Below, one piece after another: positions 1 to 10,118 of a stretch of DNA of 64,000 nt. How positions within the stretch are numbered: the first letter of the stretch is position 1; each line of letters opens with the position of its first letter. This DNA comes from Halomonas sp. GTDB taxonomy: Bacteria; Pseudomonadota; Gammaproteobacteria; Pseudomonadales; Halomonadaceae. The stretch spans positions 1-64,000 of the forward strand of contig JAGYKP010000083.1 of assembly GCA_018401555.1 (NCBI GenBank), read 5' to 3'. Below the pieces are notes generated by a model. It made no database searches. It saw nothing but the letters and a program-made list of their open reading frames with translations, and was not told the DNA's origin. The position numbers were made by a program, and so were the translations under genes.

Positions 1-1148
<1,148 letters not shown>

Positions 1149-1184
1149 GACCTGGTCTCCTGATATTCGCTGCGGGGCGCGGTG

Positions 1185-1958
1185 TCACGCACCGGCATGG
1201 GCTCGTTCGGTACGCGCTTTCAGCTCGCGCAGGATCTCGAGTTCCTTGGCGCTGGGCTCCGGCGTGCTCTCGAGGGACTCGGCGAAACGGATCTCCCAGC
1301 CGGTGGCCTCGATCACCTCCTCGCGACTCACGCCCGGATGCAGCGAGACCACCACCAGCTCCTTGGTCTCGGGGTCCGGCTTCATCACGCAGAGGTCGGT
1401 GATCACCCGGGTCGGCCCCTTGCCGATATTGGGCACACCGTCGCGCCCCTTTCCATCGCGGCCGAAGCCCAGGGTGGTGACGAAGTCGACCTTGTCCACG
1501 AAGGCACGCTTGGAGTGCTTCAGCGTGATGAACACCTCGCCGGCGTTGGTGGCAATTTCCGGCGCGCCGCCGCCGCCCGGCAGGCGCACCTTGGGCTCGC
1601 GATAGTCACCGATCAGGGTGGTGTTGAGGTTGCAGTAGCGGTCGATCTGGGCGGTGCCCAGGAAGCCCACGTCGATCTTGCCGCCCTGCAGCCAGTAGCG
1701 GAACATCTCCGGCACCGCCACGGTGGTCAGCGCCGATTCGCACAGTTCGCCATCGCCAATGGAGAGCGGCAGAATATCGGGCTTGGTTTGCAGGGTGCCG
1801 GATTCATAAATCAGCACCACATCGGGGGCATGGGTAAGACGCGCCAGGTTGGCGGCCTCGGAGGGCAGGCCGATGCCGACGAAGCAGGTGGTGCCGTTCT
1901 CCAGGGCGCGGGCCGCAGTGACGGTCATCATCTCGGCGGAGGTATAGTCGAGGCTCAT
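1185..1958 (-). CDS. pcaJ: 3-oxoadipate CoA-transferase subunit B
   Basis: This is the beta subunit of the succinyl-CoA:3-oxoadipate CoA-transferase, which activates 3-oxoadipate to its CoA ester. The product is 257 residues if it starts at MSLDYTSAEMM. Longer upstream starts would run into pcaI. It has the class I CoA-transferase beta fold, with the catalytic Glu in VVLIYESGTLQ and the glycine-rich GDYREPKVRLPGGGGAPEIA segment. The ATG overlaps the pcaI stop codon by one base (TGATG), which implies translational coupling of the two subunits. The cytoplasmic enzyme is an A2B2-type hetero-oligomer in known relatives. Confidence 0.93.
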   Translation of the reverse strand: MSLDYTSAEMMTVTAARALENGTTCFVGIGLPSEAANLARLTHAPDVVLIYESGTLQTKPDILPLSIGDGELCESALTTVAVPEMFRYWLQGGKIDVGFLGTAQIDRYCNLNTTLIGDYREPKVRLPGGGGAPEIATNAGEVFITLKHSKRAFVDKVDFVTTLGFGRDGKGRDGVPNIGKGPTRVITDLCVMKPDPETKELVVVSLHPGVSREEVIEATGWEIRFAESLESTPEPSAKELEILRELKARTERAHAGA

Positions 1959-2788
1959 CAGGCGTTCCCCCCTGCGTTCATGACATTCTCTTCGATCCAG
2001 GCGGTGAAGGTATCGCGATCCCGGGCGATGGCGTCCCACTCCTTGTAGAAGGCGTTGTTGCGCGGATAGTAGCCGTGGGCATAAGAGGGCAGCGCGCCCT
2101 TCTCGGCCACGGCGATGGCATCGATGGCCCAGCCCGGGATGATGCAGGCGTTGGGGTGGTAGTCCGGCTCGCTGCGCAGGTCGTCGACGATCTCCTCGAC
2201 GGTGACGATGCTCTTGGCAGCCGCCAGCACGGCTTCCTTCTGCACCCCGACGATGCCTTCCACCAGCACGTTACCGGCGCGGTCAGCCTTCTGCGCGTGG
2301 ACGATGGAGACATCCGGGCGCACCGAGGGCACCGCGGCCAGGCGCTCGCCGGTGAAGGGGCACTCGATGAACTTGATCTGGTCGTTGACGCTGGGGAGCT
2401 CGCTGCCCACATAGCCGCGCAGCACCGCCAGGGGCAGGCCCGCCGCGCCGGCCTCGAAGGCGCAGGCCATGGCGGCATGGCTGTGCTCGAGGATCTCGAC
2501 CTTGTGGGGCCAGCCCTTCTCCACCGCGTCACGCAGGCGATGCAGGGAGCCTACCCCGGGGTTGCCGCCCCAGGAGAAGATCACCTTCTTCGCGCAGCCC
2601 GCACCGATCAGCTGGTCGTAGATCAGGTCGGGGGTCATGCGGATCAAGGTCAGGTCACGCTTCTTCTGACGGATCACCTCGTGTCCCGCGGCGAAGGGGA
2701 TCAGGTGGGTAAAGCCTTCCATGGCCACGGTGGCGCCGTCCTCGACGTAGCGCGCCACCGCATCATGCAGGCTCAGGAACTCGGCCAT
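1958..2788 (-). CDS. pcaI: 3-oxoadipate CoA-transferase subunit A
   Basis: This is the alpha subunit of 3-oxoadipate CoA-transferase and the partner of PcaJ. It has 276 residues and starts MAEFLSLHDAVARYV behind a strong AGGAGG site. The early class I CoA-transferase glycine region (FTHLIPFAAGHEVIRQKKRD) and the FSWGGNPGVGSLHR segment are clear. It is the first gene of the pcaIJF unit. The upstream region carries a 15-bp palindrome and a related half-site that match the expected PcaR operator. The length is normal for the family and the gene is undisrupted. Confidence 0.93.
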   Translation of the reverse strand: MAEFLSLHDAVARYVEDGATVAMEGFTHLIPFAAGHEVIRQKKRDLTLIRMTPDLIYDQLIGAGCAKKVIFSWGGNPGVGSLHRLRDAVEKGWPHKVEILEHSHAAMACAFEAGAAGLPLAVLRGYVGSELPSVNDQIKFIECPFTGERLAAVPSVRPDVSIVHAQKADRAGNVLVEGIVGVQKEAVLAAAKSIVTVEEIVDDLRSEPDYHPNACIIPGWAIDAIAVAEKGALPSYAHGYYPRNNAFYKEWDAIARDRDTFTAWIEENVMNAGGNA

Positions 2789-2820
2789 GGGTTTTCCTCC
2801 TGGCGATTGATCTTGCTTAA

Positions 2821-2856
2821 GTTCGAATAGCGAACTTTGATTTGTGATACGAACAA
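2821..2856. promoter_or_regulatory. candidate PcaR operator in front of pcaIJF
   Basis: GTTCGAATAGCGAAC at 2821-2835 is a perfect GTTCG-N5-CGAAC palindrome 33 nt upstream of the pcaI start codon. A second, imperfect copy on the minus strand (TTGTTCGTATCACAA, 2842-2856) lies next to it. The same arms with the same 5-bp spacer recur between pcaB and pcaR at 4359-4373. IclR-family PcaR proteins are known to bind 15-bp sites of this form, so this is a likely activator site. Binding itself is inferred. Confidence 0.7.
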
Positions 2857-2902
2857 ATTACTCCCACCACCCCACATCGTCAATCCGAGGCCCGGAAAGC
2901 AC

Positions 2903-2927
2903 GCAGGGGAGGCAATGCCTCCCCTGC
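2903..2927 (-). terminator. hairpin terminator after pcaB
   Basis: The sequence has an 11-bp perfect stem (GCAGGGGAGGC / GCCTCCCCTGC) with a 3-nt loop, 37 nt past the pcaB stop in its direction of transcription. Only a weak T run follows on the minus strand (GTGCTTTCC). It separates pcaB from the pcaI promoter region. Confidence 0.6.
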
Positions 2928-2963
2928 GCGTTCACGGGTCAGTTTTTATTTTATCTCAGGGTG

Positions 2964-4292
2964 TTAACCAGCGTTCAGCCAGGCCTTGGCACGCTGGACC
3001 TGACGCCGGCTGCTACCAAGGTATAAGGCGGGATCCGTCGCCTGCGCCACCGCCTCGGCATCGAGCCGTCCCTGGACCTCGGGGTGGTCATTGAGCGCCT
3101 CGGCGTAGGGAGTGCCCTGCCGGCGCGCCGTCTCGGCTGCCTCGGCGCTGATCCGCTTCGCGGCATCGGTGCCGAGGGTCGGCGCCAGCAACTTGGCCAC
3201 CGGCTCGGCCATGATGCCGCCGCCGGTAGCGGCCAGGTTGCGCCGCATCGCCTCGGGGTGCACCTCCAGCCCCTCGAGCAGCGCGACGGCCTGCTCCAGG
3301 GCCCCCTCCAGCAGCAGGGCACTGTCGACCAGCGGGCCCCACTCGGCATGCCACTCACCGAGCCCGCGCTCCAGGGGCTGGGCGGCGGCGTTGAGCAGCA
3401 CCGAGGCGTGGCCGTGTACCTGGCGGGCGGCGCCGCGAATCAGGGCACAGCGCACCGGATTGCGCTTGTGGGGCATGGAGGAGGATTCACCCATGCCGGG
3501 GGCCGAGGGCTCAGCCACCTCCCCGACTTCGGTCTGGGTCAGCAGGGATACGTCCAGGGCCAGCTTCTCGACGGCGCCGGCGGCGGCATCCAGGGCCGTG
3601 CCCAGGGCATGGACCGGCTGGCGGTCGGTATGCCAGGGCAACACCGGTGCGCTCAGGCCCAGGCGCTCGGCCAGGGCATCCATGAAGTCGAGCCCCGCGT
3701 CATCCCAGCCCGAGTGCACCCCCACGGCACCACCGAACTGCACAGGCAACTCGACGCCGGCCAGGCGGCGCCGCGCCTGCTCCAGGCCGATGGCCCAGTG
3801 GGCCACCTTGACCCCGAAGGTGATGGGCAGCGCCTGCTGCATCAGCGTGCGCCCCACCATCGCCGTGCCGGCATGGGCCTCCATCAGCGCGACTGCGGCG
3901 GTGCGGCAGCGCACCAGCAGGACATCCAGTGCCGCCAGGCGGGGCTTCAACAGCAGCATCAGCGCCGAGTCCACCACGTCCTGGCTGGTGGCGCCCTGGT
4001 GGAAGTAGCGCTTGAGCTCATCGGGCAATGCCGCCCGCCCCTGCCTGACGAAGGGGATCGCCGCATTGCCGCCGCTGGCGATGCCCGTGGCAATGGCCAC
4101 CACGTCGAAGGCGTGCGCGGCGAGGATATCGCGCATCTGACGACTGGCGCCGGCGGGCACGGCACCGCGCGCCTCCTGAACCTCCGCCAGGCCAAGCTCG
4201 AAGGTCAGCATGGCCTGGACCATGCTCTCTGAATCGGTCTCGGCGAGTGCCGACTGGCTCATGAAGGGGTGCTGCAGCAAGGAGGCAGGCAT
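2964..4292 (-). CDS. pcaB: 3-carboxy-cis,cis-muconate cycloisomerase
   Basis: PcaB converts beta-carboxy-cis,cis-muconate to gamma-carboxymuconolactone in protocatechuate degradation. The product is 442 residues, typical for the family. It belongs to the fumarase/aspartase superfamily: the signature GESSSMPHKRNPVRCALIRG is present, as are the early GATSQDVVDSAL and TLMQQALPITFG regions. The start MPASLLQHPFMS is preceded by GGGAG. It is transcribed divergently from pcaR across a 139-nt gap with a PcaR-like palindrome. pcaD, pcaC and pcaGH are not in the window, so the pathway must be completed elsewhere. Confidence 0.93.
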   Translation of the reverse strand: MPASLLQHPFMSQSALAETDSESMVQAMLTFELGLAEVQEARGAVPAGASRQMRDILAAHAFDVVAIATGIASGGNAAIPFVRQGRAALPDELKRYFHQGATSQDVVDSALMLLLKPRLAALDVLLVRCRTAAVALMEAHAGTAMVGRTLMQQALPITFGVKVAHWAIGLEQARRRLAGVELPVQFGGAVGVHSGWDDAGLDFMDALAERLGLSAPVLPWHTDRQPVHALGTALDAAAGAVEKLALDVSLLTQTEVGEVAEPSAPGMGESSSMPHKRNPVRCALIRGAARQVHGHASVLLNAAAQPLERGLGEWHAEWGPLVDSALLLEGALEQAVALLEGLEVHPEAMRRNLAATGGGIMAEPVAKLLAPTLGTDAAKRISAEAAETARRQGTPYAEALNDHPEVQGRLDAEAVAQATDPALYLGSSRRQVQRAKAWLNAG

Positions 4293-4358
4293 GGTGATCT
4301 CCCGGTTTCAGGGGGCTGAGAGCTGGGCCAACCGACGAAAGCCCAATACCGTACAAGT

Positions 4359-4373
4359 GTTCGCGATTCGAAC
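4359..4373. promoter_or_regulatory. candidate PcaR operator between pcaB and pcaR
   Basis: GTTCGCGATTCGAAC is a perfect palindrome with GTTCG/CGAAC arms and a 5-bp spacer, the same architecture as the site upstream of pcaI. It lies 67 nt from the pcaB start and 59 nt from the pcaR start, so one site could serve both activation of pcaB and autoregulation of pcaR. Confidence 0.7.
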
Positions 4374-4431
4374 GCTATGCTAGATTGGAGGCACTCCATG
4401 AGCAACTCAGCAAGCCCTTGATGGAACGCCG

Positions 4432-5217
4432 ATGACACCCGAGGAAGAGGTTCTCAGTCCAGATGATCGTGACTTCGTCACCGCCCTGGCCAGCGGGCTG
4501 GAGGTGATCCTGGCCTTCGACGAGGCACATCCGCGGATGACGCTCAGCGAGGTTGCCGCTCGCACCGGCATGAACCGGGCCCGCGCCCGGCGCTTCCTGC
4601 TGACCCTCCATGCCCTGGGCTATGTGCGCAAGCAGCAACGCGTCTTCGAGCTGGCGCCCAAGGTGCTGCAGCTCGGCTATGCCTTCCTGTCCAGCAACAA
4701 CTATCGCAGCGTGATCCAGCAGGTCCTGGAAGATATCACCCGGCAGTGCGGCGAGTCCTCCTCGCTGGGCGTGCTCGACGGCGAGGAGGTGACCTACGTG
4801 GCCCGCTCCTCCTCACGCCACCGGCTGATGGCCATCACCCTGTCGGTGGGTACCCGCCTGCCCGCGGCGCATACCTCCATGGGTCGGGTACTGCTGGCCC
4901 AGTTGCCGGATGAAAAGCTGGATGCCTGGCTGGAGCATGCGGTGCTGCAGAGACATACCGACAAGACCATCACCGACAAGGACGAGCTGAAGGCCTGCAT
5001 CCTCGAGGTTCGCCGCCAGGGCTATGCCATCGCCGACCAGGAGCTCGACTCCGGCCTGCGTTCCATCGCGGTACCCGCCTTCGATGCCAACGGCCACCTG
5101 CTGGGTGCCATCAATATCAGCACCAATGCCGCCCGGATCGATCAAGATACCCTGATGCAGGAGTACCTGCCGCTGCTGCAGCAGAAGGCACGCGACATTC
5201 GCACCACCATCAGCTGA
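4432..5217 (+). CDS. pcaR: IclR-family regulator of the pca genes
   Basis: The product is 261 residues with an N-terminal winged helix-turn-helix (about residues 20-80, MTLSEVAARTGMNRARARRF) followed by an IclR effector-binding domain. The effector domain contains ARSSSRHRLMAITLSVGTRLPA, HTSMGRVLLA and the late GLRSIAVPAFDANGHLLGAINIS motif. Members of this branch (PcaR, PcaU, PobR) sense protocatechuate or beta-ketoadipate. Its position next to pcaB and beside matching palindromes makes PcaR the best assignment. The effector is not readable from sequence. The AEC carrier follows by 18 nt and is probably co-transcribed. Confidence 0.85.
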   Translation: MTPEEEVLSPDDRDFVTALASGLEVILAFDEAHPRMTLSEVAARTGMNRARARRFLLTLHALGYVRKQQRVFELAPKVLQLGYAFLSSNNYRSVIQQVLEDITRQCGESSSLGVLDGEEVTYVARSSSRHRLMAITLSVGTRLPAAHTSMGRVLLAQLPDEKLDAWLEHAVLQRHTDKTITDKDELKACILEVRRQGYAIADQELDSGLRSIAVPAFDANGHLLGAINISTNAARIDQDTLMQEYLPLLQQKARDIRTTIS

Positions 5218-5235
5218 TATGCCAAGGAAAGCCTC

Positions 5236-6183
5236 GTGCTGGAGATACTGACGATCACGCTGCCGATCTTCCTGCTGATCGGTGCCGGCTTCCTGGCGGC
5301 GTTTTCCGGGTTGGTGAGTCGCGACAACATGCAGGGCATCGCGACCTTCGTGATGTACTTCGCCCTGCCCTCGCTGCTGATCCGCGCCCTGACTGCCACC
5401 CCGCTCGAGGAAGCCCTGAATGTCGGCTACCTGCTGGCCTATGGACTGGGCTCGGTGCTGGTATTCGCCGTGGGACTGGCCCTGTCGCGCTGGCGCGGCC
5501 ACTCACTGGATGCCGCGGCCATCCATGCCCTGGGCATGTCGGCGGCCAACAGCGGCTTTATCGGCTATCCGGTGGCGGTGATGGTCATCGGCGCACCGGC
5601 GGCGATCTTCATGGCGCTGAACATGGTGGTGGAGACCATGCTGATCATCCCCGTGGCGCTCACCCTGGCCGAGGCCAGTCGCCACAATGGCGGTGGGTTT
5701 TCCCGGGTCGTCCAGAAGACACTCACCAGGCTCTCGCGCAACCCGGTGCTGATCGGCCTGCTGATCGGCGTGACCCTGGCCCTGACCGGCTGGCAGCTGC
5801 CCAGCCCCGTGAGCCAGTCCATCGACATGCTTGCCGAGGCCGCCGGGCCGGCCGCACTGTTCACCATCGGCGGCATGCTGCATGGCCTCAAGGTACGCGG
5901 CATGGCGGCCGACATGGGGCAGGTCGTGATCGGCAAGCTGCTGCTCCACCCCCTGGCGGTACTGGCCTTCTTCCTGCTGCTGCCCGACGCGGATCCCCTG
6001 ATGATCGCCGCCGGCCTGCTGTTCGCCTGTGCGCCGATGATCAGCGTCTACCCGCTGTTCGGCAAGCAGTTCGGCCAGGGCGACACCAGCGCCGCGGCAC
6101 TGATGGTCGGCACCCTGGCCTCCTTCCTCACCATCAGCCTGATGATCTGGCTGCTGACCCTGTTCGGCCTGCTGCCGGTCTAG
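5236..6183 (+). CDS. AEC-family membrane transporter
   Basis: This is a 315-residue inner-membrane protein of the auxin efflux carrier family, starting at a GTG codon 18 nt after pcaR. About ten hydrophobic segments arranged as two halves are visible, with [15 protein letters not shown] near residue 110 and a conserved late [17 protein letters not shown] segment. Family members move carboxylates such as malonate or malate. Linkage to pcaR suggests transport of an aromatic acid or a pathway acid, but this is inference. Its TAG stop shares the CTAG tetranucleotide with the convergent aroQ stop. Confidence 0.85.
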   Translation: MLEILTITLPIFLLIGAGFLAAFSGLVSRDNMQGIATFVMYFALPSLLIRALTATPLEEALNVGYLLAYGLGSVLVFAVGLALSRWRGHSLDAAAIHALGMSAANSGFIGYPVAVMVIGAPAAIFMALNMVVETMLIIPVALTLAEASRHNGGGFSRVVQKTLTRLSRNPVLIGLLIGVTLALTGWQLPSPVSQSIDMLAEAAGPAALFTIGGMLHGLKVRGMAADMGQVVIGKLLLHPLAVLAFFLLLPDADPLMIAAGLLFACAPMISVYPLFGKQFGQGDTSAAALMVGTLASFLTISLMIWLLTLFGLLPV

Positions 6184-6614
6184 GCGGCCTGCATCACCGC
6201 CTCCAGGGCGGCACGGTAGCCCTGGCTGCCGAGGCCGGCGATCACCCCGTCGGCACGCAGCGAGACGTAGGAGTGGTGACGGAAGCTCTCGCGCTTATGC
6301 ACGTTGGAGAGATGGACTTCGATGACCTGGCCATCAAAGGCGTTCAATGCATCGAGGATCGCTACCGAGGTATGGGTATAGGCCGCCGGATTGATGATGA
6401 TCGCCGCGGTGCCATCCAGGCGAGCCGCCTGGATCCAGTCGATCAGCTGCCCTTCGTGATTGCTCTGCCGACAGGTGATCTCCCAGCCCCCCAGCGCCGC
6501 CTGCTCGTAGAGGCTGTTGTTGATGTCCTCCAGGGTCTCGTGGCCATAGATCTCCGGCTGGCGGGTACCCAGCAGGTTGAGGTTGGGGCCGTGCAGTACC
6601 AGTACCTTGTTCAT
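6180..6614 (-). CDS. aroQ: type II 3-dehydroquinate dehydratase
   Basis: The enzyme interconverts 3-dehydroquinate and 3-dehydroshikimate. The 144-residue product starts [20 protein letters not shown] and has the catalytic Tyr in RQPEIYG, the [10 protein letters not shown] segment and [18 protein letters not shown] with the catalytic His. It is the last gene of a minus-strand run behind glnE (22-nt gap). It also sits beside the pca cluster, to which quinate and shikimate catabolism feeds via protocatechuate. It could therefore be a catabolic copy rather than, or as well as, the biosynthetic enzyme. Confidence 0.92.
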   Translation of the reverse strand: MNKVLVLHGPNLNLLGTRQPEIYGHETLEDINNSLYEQAALGGWEITCRQSNHEGQLIDWIQAARLDGTAAIIINPAAYTHTSVAILDALNAFDGQVIEVHLSNVHKRESFRHHSYVSLRADGVIAGLGSQGYRAALEAVMQAA

Positions 6615-6636
6615 GCGGTGCGAGATTCCTTTTTGA

Positions 6637-9636
6637 TCAGTCCTTGGAATTTACGTCCTGTTCCGCCGGCTCCAGCAGCCGCTGCCAGGCCTCGATGACC
6701 ACCTGGCGATGGTCCTGGAAGGCCTCGTTGCGGCCGAGGGCCGGCTCGCGGGTGAGCGAGGCGCGGTGGGCGGCGCTGCGCAGGGCCAGATAGGCCTCGC
6801 GAAGGCTCTGGCACTCCCGGGCCGGCAGGCGCTCGGTGGCTTCCAGGGTCTCGAGGATGCGCATGTTGTCGCTGTAGGCCAGCAGCTCCGGGGTCTCGTG
6901 GCCCATGGCCAGCACGGCGTACTGGCACAGGAATTCGAGGTCCACCATGCCGCCGGGGTCGTGCTTGAGGTCGAACTCCCCCTCCCCGCTCTTGCCCGCC
7001 AGGTGGTCGCGCATCTTGTGGCGCATCTTCACCACCTCCTCGCCCAGCGTCCGGCTATCGCGCTCACGCCCGAGGATCTCGCGACGCACGTCAGCGAAGC
7101 CCTGGGCCAGCCGCGGATGCCCCGCCACCACCCGGGCCCGCACCAGCGCCTGGTGCTCCCAGGTCCAGGCCTCGCGGCGCTGGTAGTCGGCGTAGGCATT
7201 GAGCGAGGTGACCAGCAGCCCGGAGTTGCCCGAGGGACGCAGCCGCATGTCCACGTCATAGAGGGTGCCGGCCGGCGTCACCGCGGTGAGCAGGTGGATG
7301 ATGCGCTGCCCCAGGCGGGTATAGAAGACACCGTTGTCCAGCACTCGCCGGCCATCGGTCTCGCCCTGGGTGGCGCCATCGTGGATGAACACCAGGTCCA
7401 GGTCGGAGCCGTAGCCCAGCTCGATGCCACCCAGCTTGCCGTAGCCGACGATCAGGAAGGCGGGTTCACGGTCGGCGCGACCGCCGTCGGCCAGTTCGGG
7501 GAAGCCGTGCTTGCGGGTCAGGTGCTTCCAGGCCATGGCCAGCACCGCCTCGAGGATCACCTCGGCGATATAGGTGAGGTAGTCGCTGACCTTCATCAGG
7601 TGGCGGGTGCCGGCGATATCCGAGGCGGCCACGTGCAGCGTCTGGGCGTGCTTGAAGACCCGCAGGGCCTCGAGCTGAGCCTCCTCATCCTCCTCGGGGA
7701 TCCGCGCCAGGGCCTGGCGCAGCTCATCGGCGAGTCGCGACTTGTCGGCGGGGGTGTACAGGGTCTCGGGGGTCAGCAGCTCATCGAGCAGGATCGGATA
7801 GCGCGCGATGTGTTCGGCGATCCATGGGCTCGCCGCGCAAAGCGTCATCAGATGGCCCAGGGCGTCGGGATTCTCACGCAGCAGCGCCAGGTAGGCGGTA
7901 CGCCTCAGTACCGACTCGATCAGCGGCAGCACTCGCTCCAGGGCGGTATCCGGGGTGTCGCTGGCCGCGACGGCATCGAGCAGCAGCGGCAGCAGGGCCT
8001 CCAACCGCTCGAAGCCGATGCGCTGCATGCCCTGCACCTGCCGGGAGTGATAGAGCGTAGCCAGCCGACGCGCCGCGGCGGCGGGGTCGGCGAAGCCGGC
8101 CTCACCCAGCAGTGCCGCCCCTTCCTCCTCGTCGAGCTCGCCGCGCCACAGCGCCCGCCACTGCTCCAGGGGAACACCGCCGGCGGTCGTCTCGGCGACC
8201 TCCTCCACCTCCTCCTCGGGCTCGGCGATCACCGCGTCGAAGTGGCGACGTACGCGGGTACGGACTTCGTCGAGGCAGGCCATCAGTGCCGGCCAGTCCT
8301 CCATGCCCAGCGCCAGGGCGACCCGCTCACGGTCGAGGTCGTCAGCGGGCAGGCTCTGGGTCTGGCGATCCTCCAGGGCCTGCAGGGCGTGCTCCAGGTC
8401 GCGCAGGAAGACGTAGTCGGGCAGCAGCTCCTCGACCACCTCGGCGGGCAGCAGGCCGAGCTCGGGCAGGCGCTCCAGGGCGTTCTTCAGGGAGGTCACC
8501 TGCAGCTCGGTGTCGCGCCCCCCGCGGATCAACTGGAAGGCCTGGACCACGAACTCCACCTCGCGGATACCGCCGGGACCGAGCTTGATATTGCCCTCCA
8601 TGCCCTTGCGGCGTACCTCGCGATTGATCATGCCCTTGAGTTCGCGCAGCGACTCGATGGCGCCGAAGTCGAGGTACTTGCGGTAGACGAAGGGGCGCAG
8701 TCCGGCCAGCAGCTCGGCACCGGCATCCAGGTCGCCAGCCACCGGGCGCGCCTTGAGCATGGCATAGCGCTCCCACTCGCGCCCCTGGTCCTGATAGTAG
8801 CCCGAGAGCGAGTTGAAGCTGCCGACCAGCGGGCCGCCGTCGCCAAGCGGGCGCAGACGCATGTCGACGCGGAAGGCGAAGCCGTCGGCGGTAACCGCAT
8901 CCAGGGCGCCGATCAACCGCTGCCCCAGCTTGGTGAAGTACTCCTGGTGCTCGAGGGACTTGCGGCCCCCCTCGGTCTCGCCGTTCTCGGGAAAGGCGAA
9001 GATCAGGTCGATATCCGAGGAGAGGTTGAGCTCGCCGGCGCCGAGCTTGCCCATGCCCAGCACCACCAGGCGCTGCTCGCTGCCATCGCGGCGCGGCGCG
9101 GGGCGTCCCCAGCGCGGCTCGAGGAAGCGCTCAAGCCAGGCCAGTGCCGCCTCCAGGCAGGTCTCGGCCAGCCGCGACACCGCCGCCGTAGTGGCCCACA
9201 TGTCGATACCTTCCGGGCGAGTCAGGTCGCGCCACACGATGCCGACCATGCGCGCGCGCCGGAAGCGGCGGATGACAGCGTGCATGGCCGCCTCGTCCTC
9301 GGCCTCCTCGAGGCGTTCGTCGAGCCAGCCGCGCATGACCTCGGCATCCGGCACGGCATCCAGCTCGCCATTGGCGTCCAGGTGCAGGAGCCAGTCGGGG
9401 TAGCGCACCAGCGTCTCGGTCACGAAGTCCGATACCGCCAGCACCCGGGCCAGCTGATCACGACGCGACTCGGCGAGGCCCAGCCAGTCTTCCAGGGGAG
9501 AGTCGCGGTCGGTCATCTCCGCCAGGTTCTCGGCCTGGCCCAGCGCCTCGGCCAGCCGCACCCGGGTTCGCTCCAGCGGCGCCTTGAGGGGCTCGGGAAT
9601 ATCGATCAGCGGCAGGAAGTCATCGGGCAGGGGCAT
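6637..9636 (-). CDS. glnE: glutamine synthetase adenylyltransferase / adenylyl-removing enzyme
   Basis: GlnE controls glutamine synthetase by adding and removing AMP under PII control. The start chosen is [16 protein letters not shown] (999 residues). An in-frame ATG 21 codons upstream gives an unlikely leader. The two nucleotidyltransferase halves are clear: [21 protein letters not shown] near residue 220 (deadenylylation half) and [20 protein letters not shown] near residue 730 (adenylylation half), each with the metal-binding D-x-D. Each half is followed by its GlnD/PII-uridylyltransferase-like helical region. There are no frameshifts in 3 kb. It lies between dgkA and aroQ on the same strand. 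Confidence 0.95.
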   Translation of the reverse strand: MPLPDDFLPLIDIPEPLKAPLERTRVRLAEALGQAENLAEMTDRDSPLEDWLGLAESRRDQLARVLAVSDFVTETLVRYPDWLLHLDANGELDAVPDAEVMRGWLDERLEEAEDEAAMHAVIRRFRRARMVGIVWRDLTRPEGIDMWATTAAVSRLAETCLEAALAWLERFLEPRWGRPAPRRDGSEQRLVVLGMGKLGAGELNLSSDIDLIFAFPENGETEGGRKSLEHQEYFTKLGQRLIGALDAVTADGFAFRVDMRLRPLGDGGPLVGSFNSLSGYYQDQGREWERYAMLKARPVAGDLDAGAELLAGLRPFVYRKYLDFGAIESLRELKGMINREVRRKGMEGNIKLGPGGIREVEFVVQAFQLIRGGRDTELQVTSLKNALERLPELGLLPAEVVEELLPDYVFLRDLEHALQALEDRQTQSLPADDLDRERVALALGMEDWPALMACLDEVRTRVRRHFDAVIAEPEEEVEEVAETTAGGVPLEQWRALWRGELDEEEGAALLGEAGFADPAAAARRLATLYHSRQVQGMQRIGFERLEALLPLLLDAVAASDTPDTALERVLPLIESVLRRTAYLALLRENPDALGHLMTLCAASPWIAEHIARYPILLDELLTPETLYTPADKSRLADELRQALARIPEEDEEAQLEALRVFKHAQTLHVAASDIAGTRHLMKVSDYLTYIAEVILEAVLAMAWKHLTRKHGFPELADGGRADREPAFLIVGYGKLGGIELGYGSDLDLVFIHDGATQGETDGRRVLDNGVFYTRLGQRIIHLLTAVTPAGTLYDVDMRLRPSGNSGLLVTSLNAYADYQRREAWTWEHQALVRARVVAGHPRLAQGFADVRREILGRERDSRTLGEEVVKMRHKMRDHLAGKSGEGEFDLKHDPGGMVDLEFLCQYAVLAMGHETPELLAYSDNMRILETLEATERLPARECQSLREAYLALRSAAHRASLTREPALGRNEAFQDHRQVVIEAWQRLLEPAEQDVNSKD

Positions 9637-9715
9637 GGGCGTCTCGCATCCGAATTGGCGAATACTCCCAGCATAGCGAAGCGGGGCCCCTGCTGGCACC
9701 CGCCATGTCGGTGTA

Positions 9716-10087
9716 TCAGCCGAAGAATTTCTGTCCCAGCAGCAACAGCCAGGTCAGGCCGGCCAGCAGCAGCGACGCCATGACGGCGGCGGAGCCGAGA
9801 TCCTTGGCACGCCCGGAGAGTTCGTGGCGCTCGGGGCCGATACGGTCCACGACGCTCTCGATGGCGCTGTTGAGCAGTTCCACGATCAGCACGATCGCGC
9901 AGCTGCCGAGCAGCAGGATCCACTCCACCGGCCCATCGCCGACCCACCAGACCAGCGGCAGCAGCAGCAGGCAGAGGGTCAGCTCCTGTCGAAACGCCGA
10001 CTCGTGGCGCCAGGCGGCCTTCAGCCCCTTCAGTGAGTATCGGGTGGAGTGCACCAGGTGACGCCAGCCGGTATGTCCGGGTTTCAT
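9716..10087 (-). CDS. dgkA: diacylglycerol kinase
   Basis: This 123-residue integral membrane kinase recycles diacylglycerol to phosphatidic acid. It matches the small prokaryotic DGK family: an amphipathic N-terminus (STRYSLKGLKAAWRHESAFRQE), three transmembrane segments, and the signature VELLNSAIESVVDRIG followed by SGRAKDLGSAAV with the conserved Glu, Asn and Asp residues. It lies 31 nt after dacB and about 80 nt before glnE in a same-strand series. Confidence 0.94.
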   Translation of the reverse strand: MKPGHTGWRHLVHSTRYSLKGLKAAWRHESAFRQELTLCLLLLPLVWWVGDGPVEWILLLGSCAIVLIVELLNSAIESVVDRIGPERHELSGRAKDLGSAAVMASLLLAGLTWLLLLGQKFFG

Positions 10088-10118
10088 CGTCGATTCCTTG
10101 GAGTGTTGACCAGGCCGC

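Noticed and set aside
6709..9783. A 1,024-codon open frame on the plus strand opposite glnE
   Set aside because: It is the antisense shadow of a GC-rich gene. The translation is Gly/His/Gln/Leu-biased without motifs, while the opposite strand encodes a complete GlnE.
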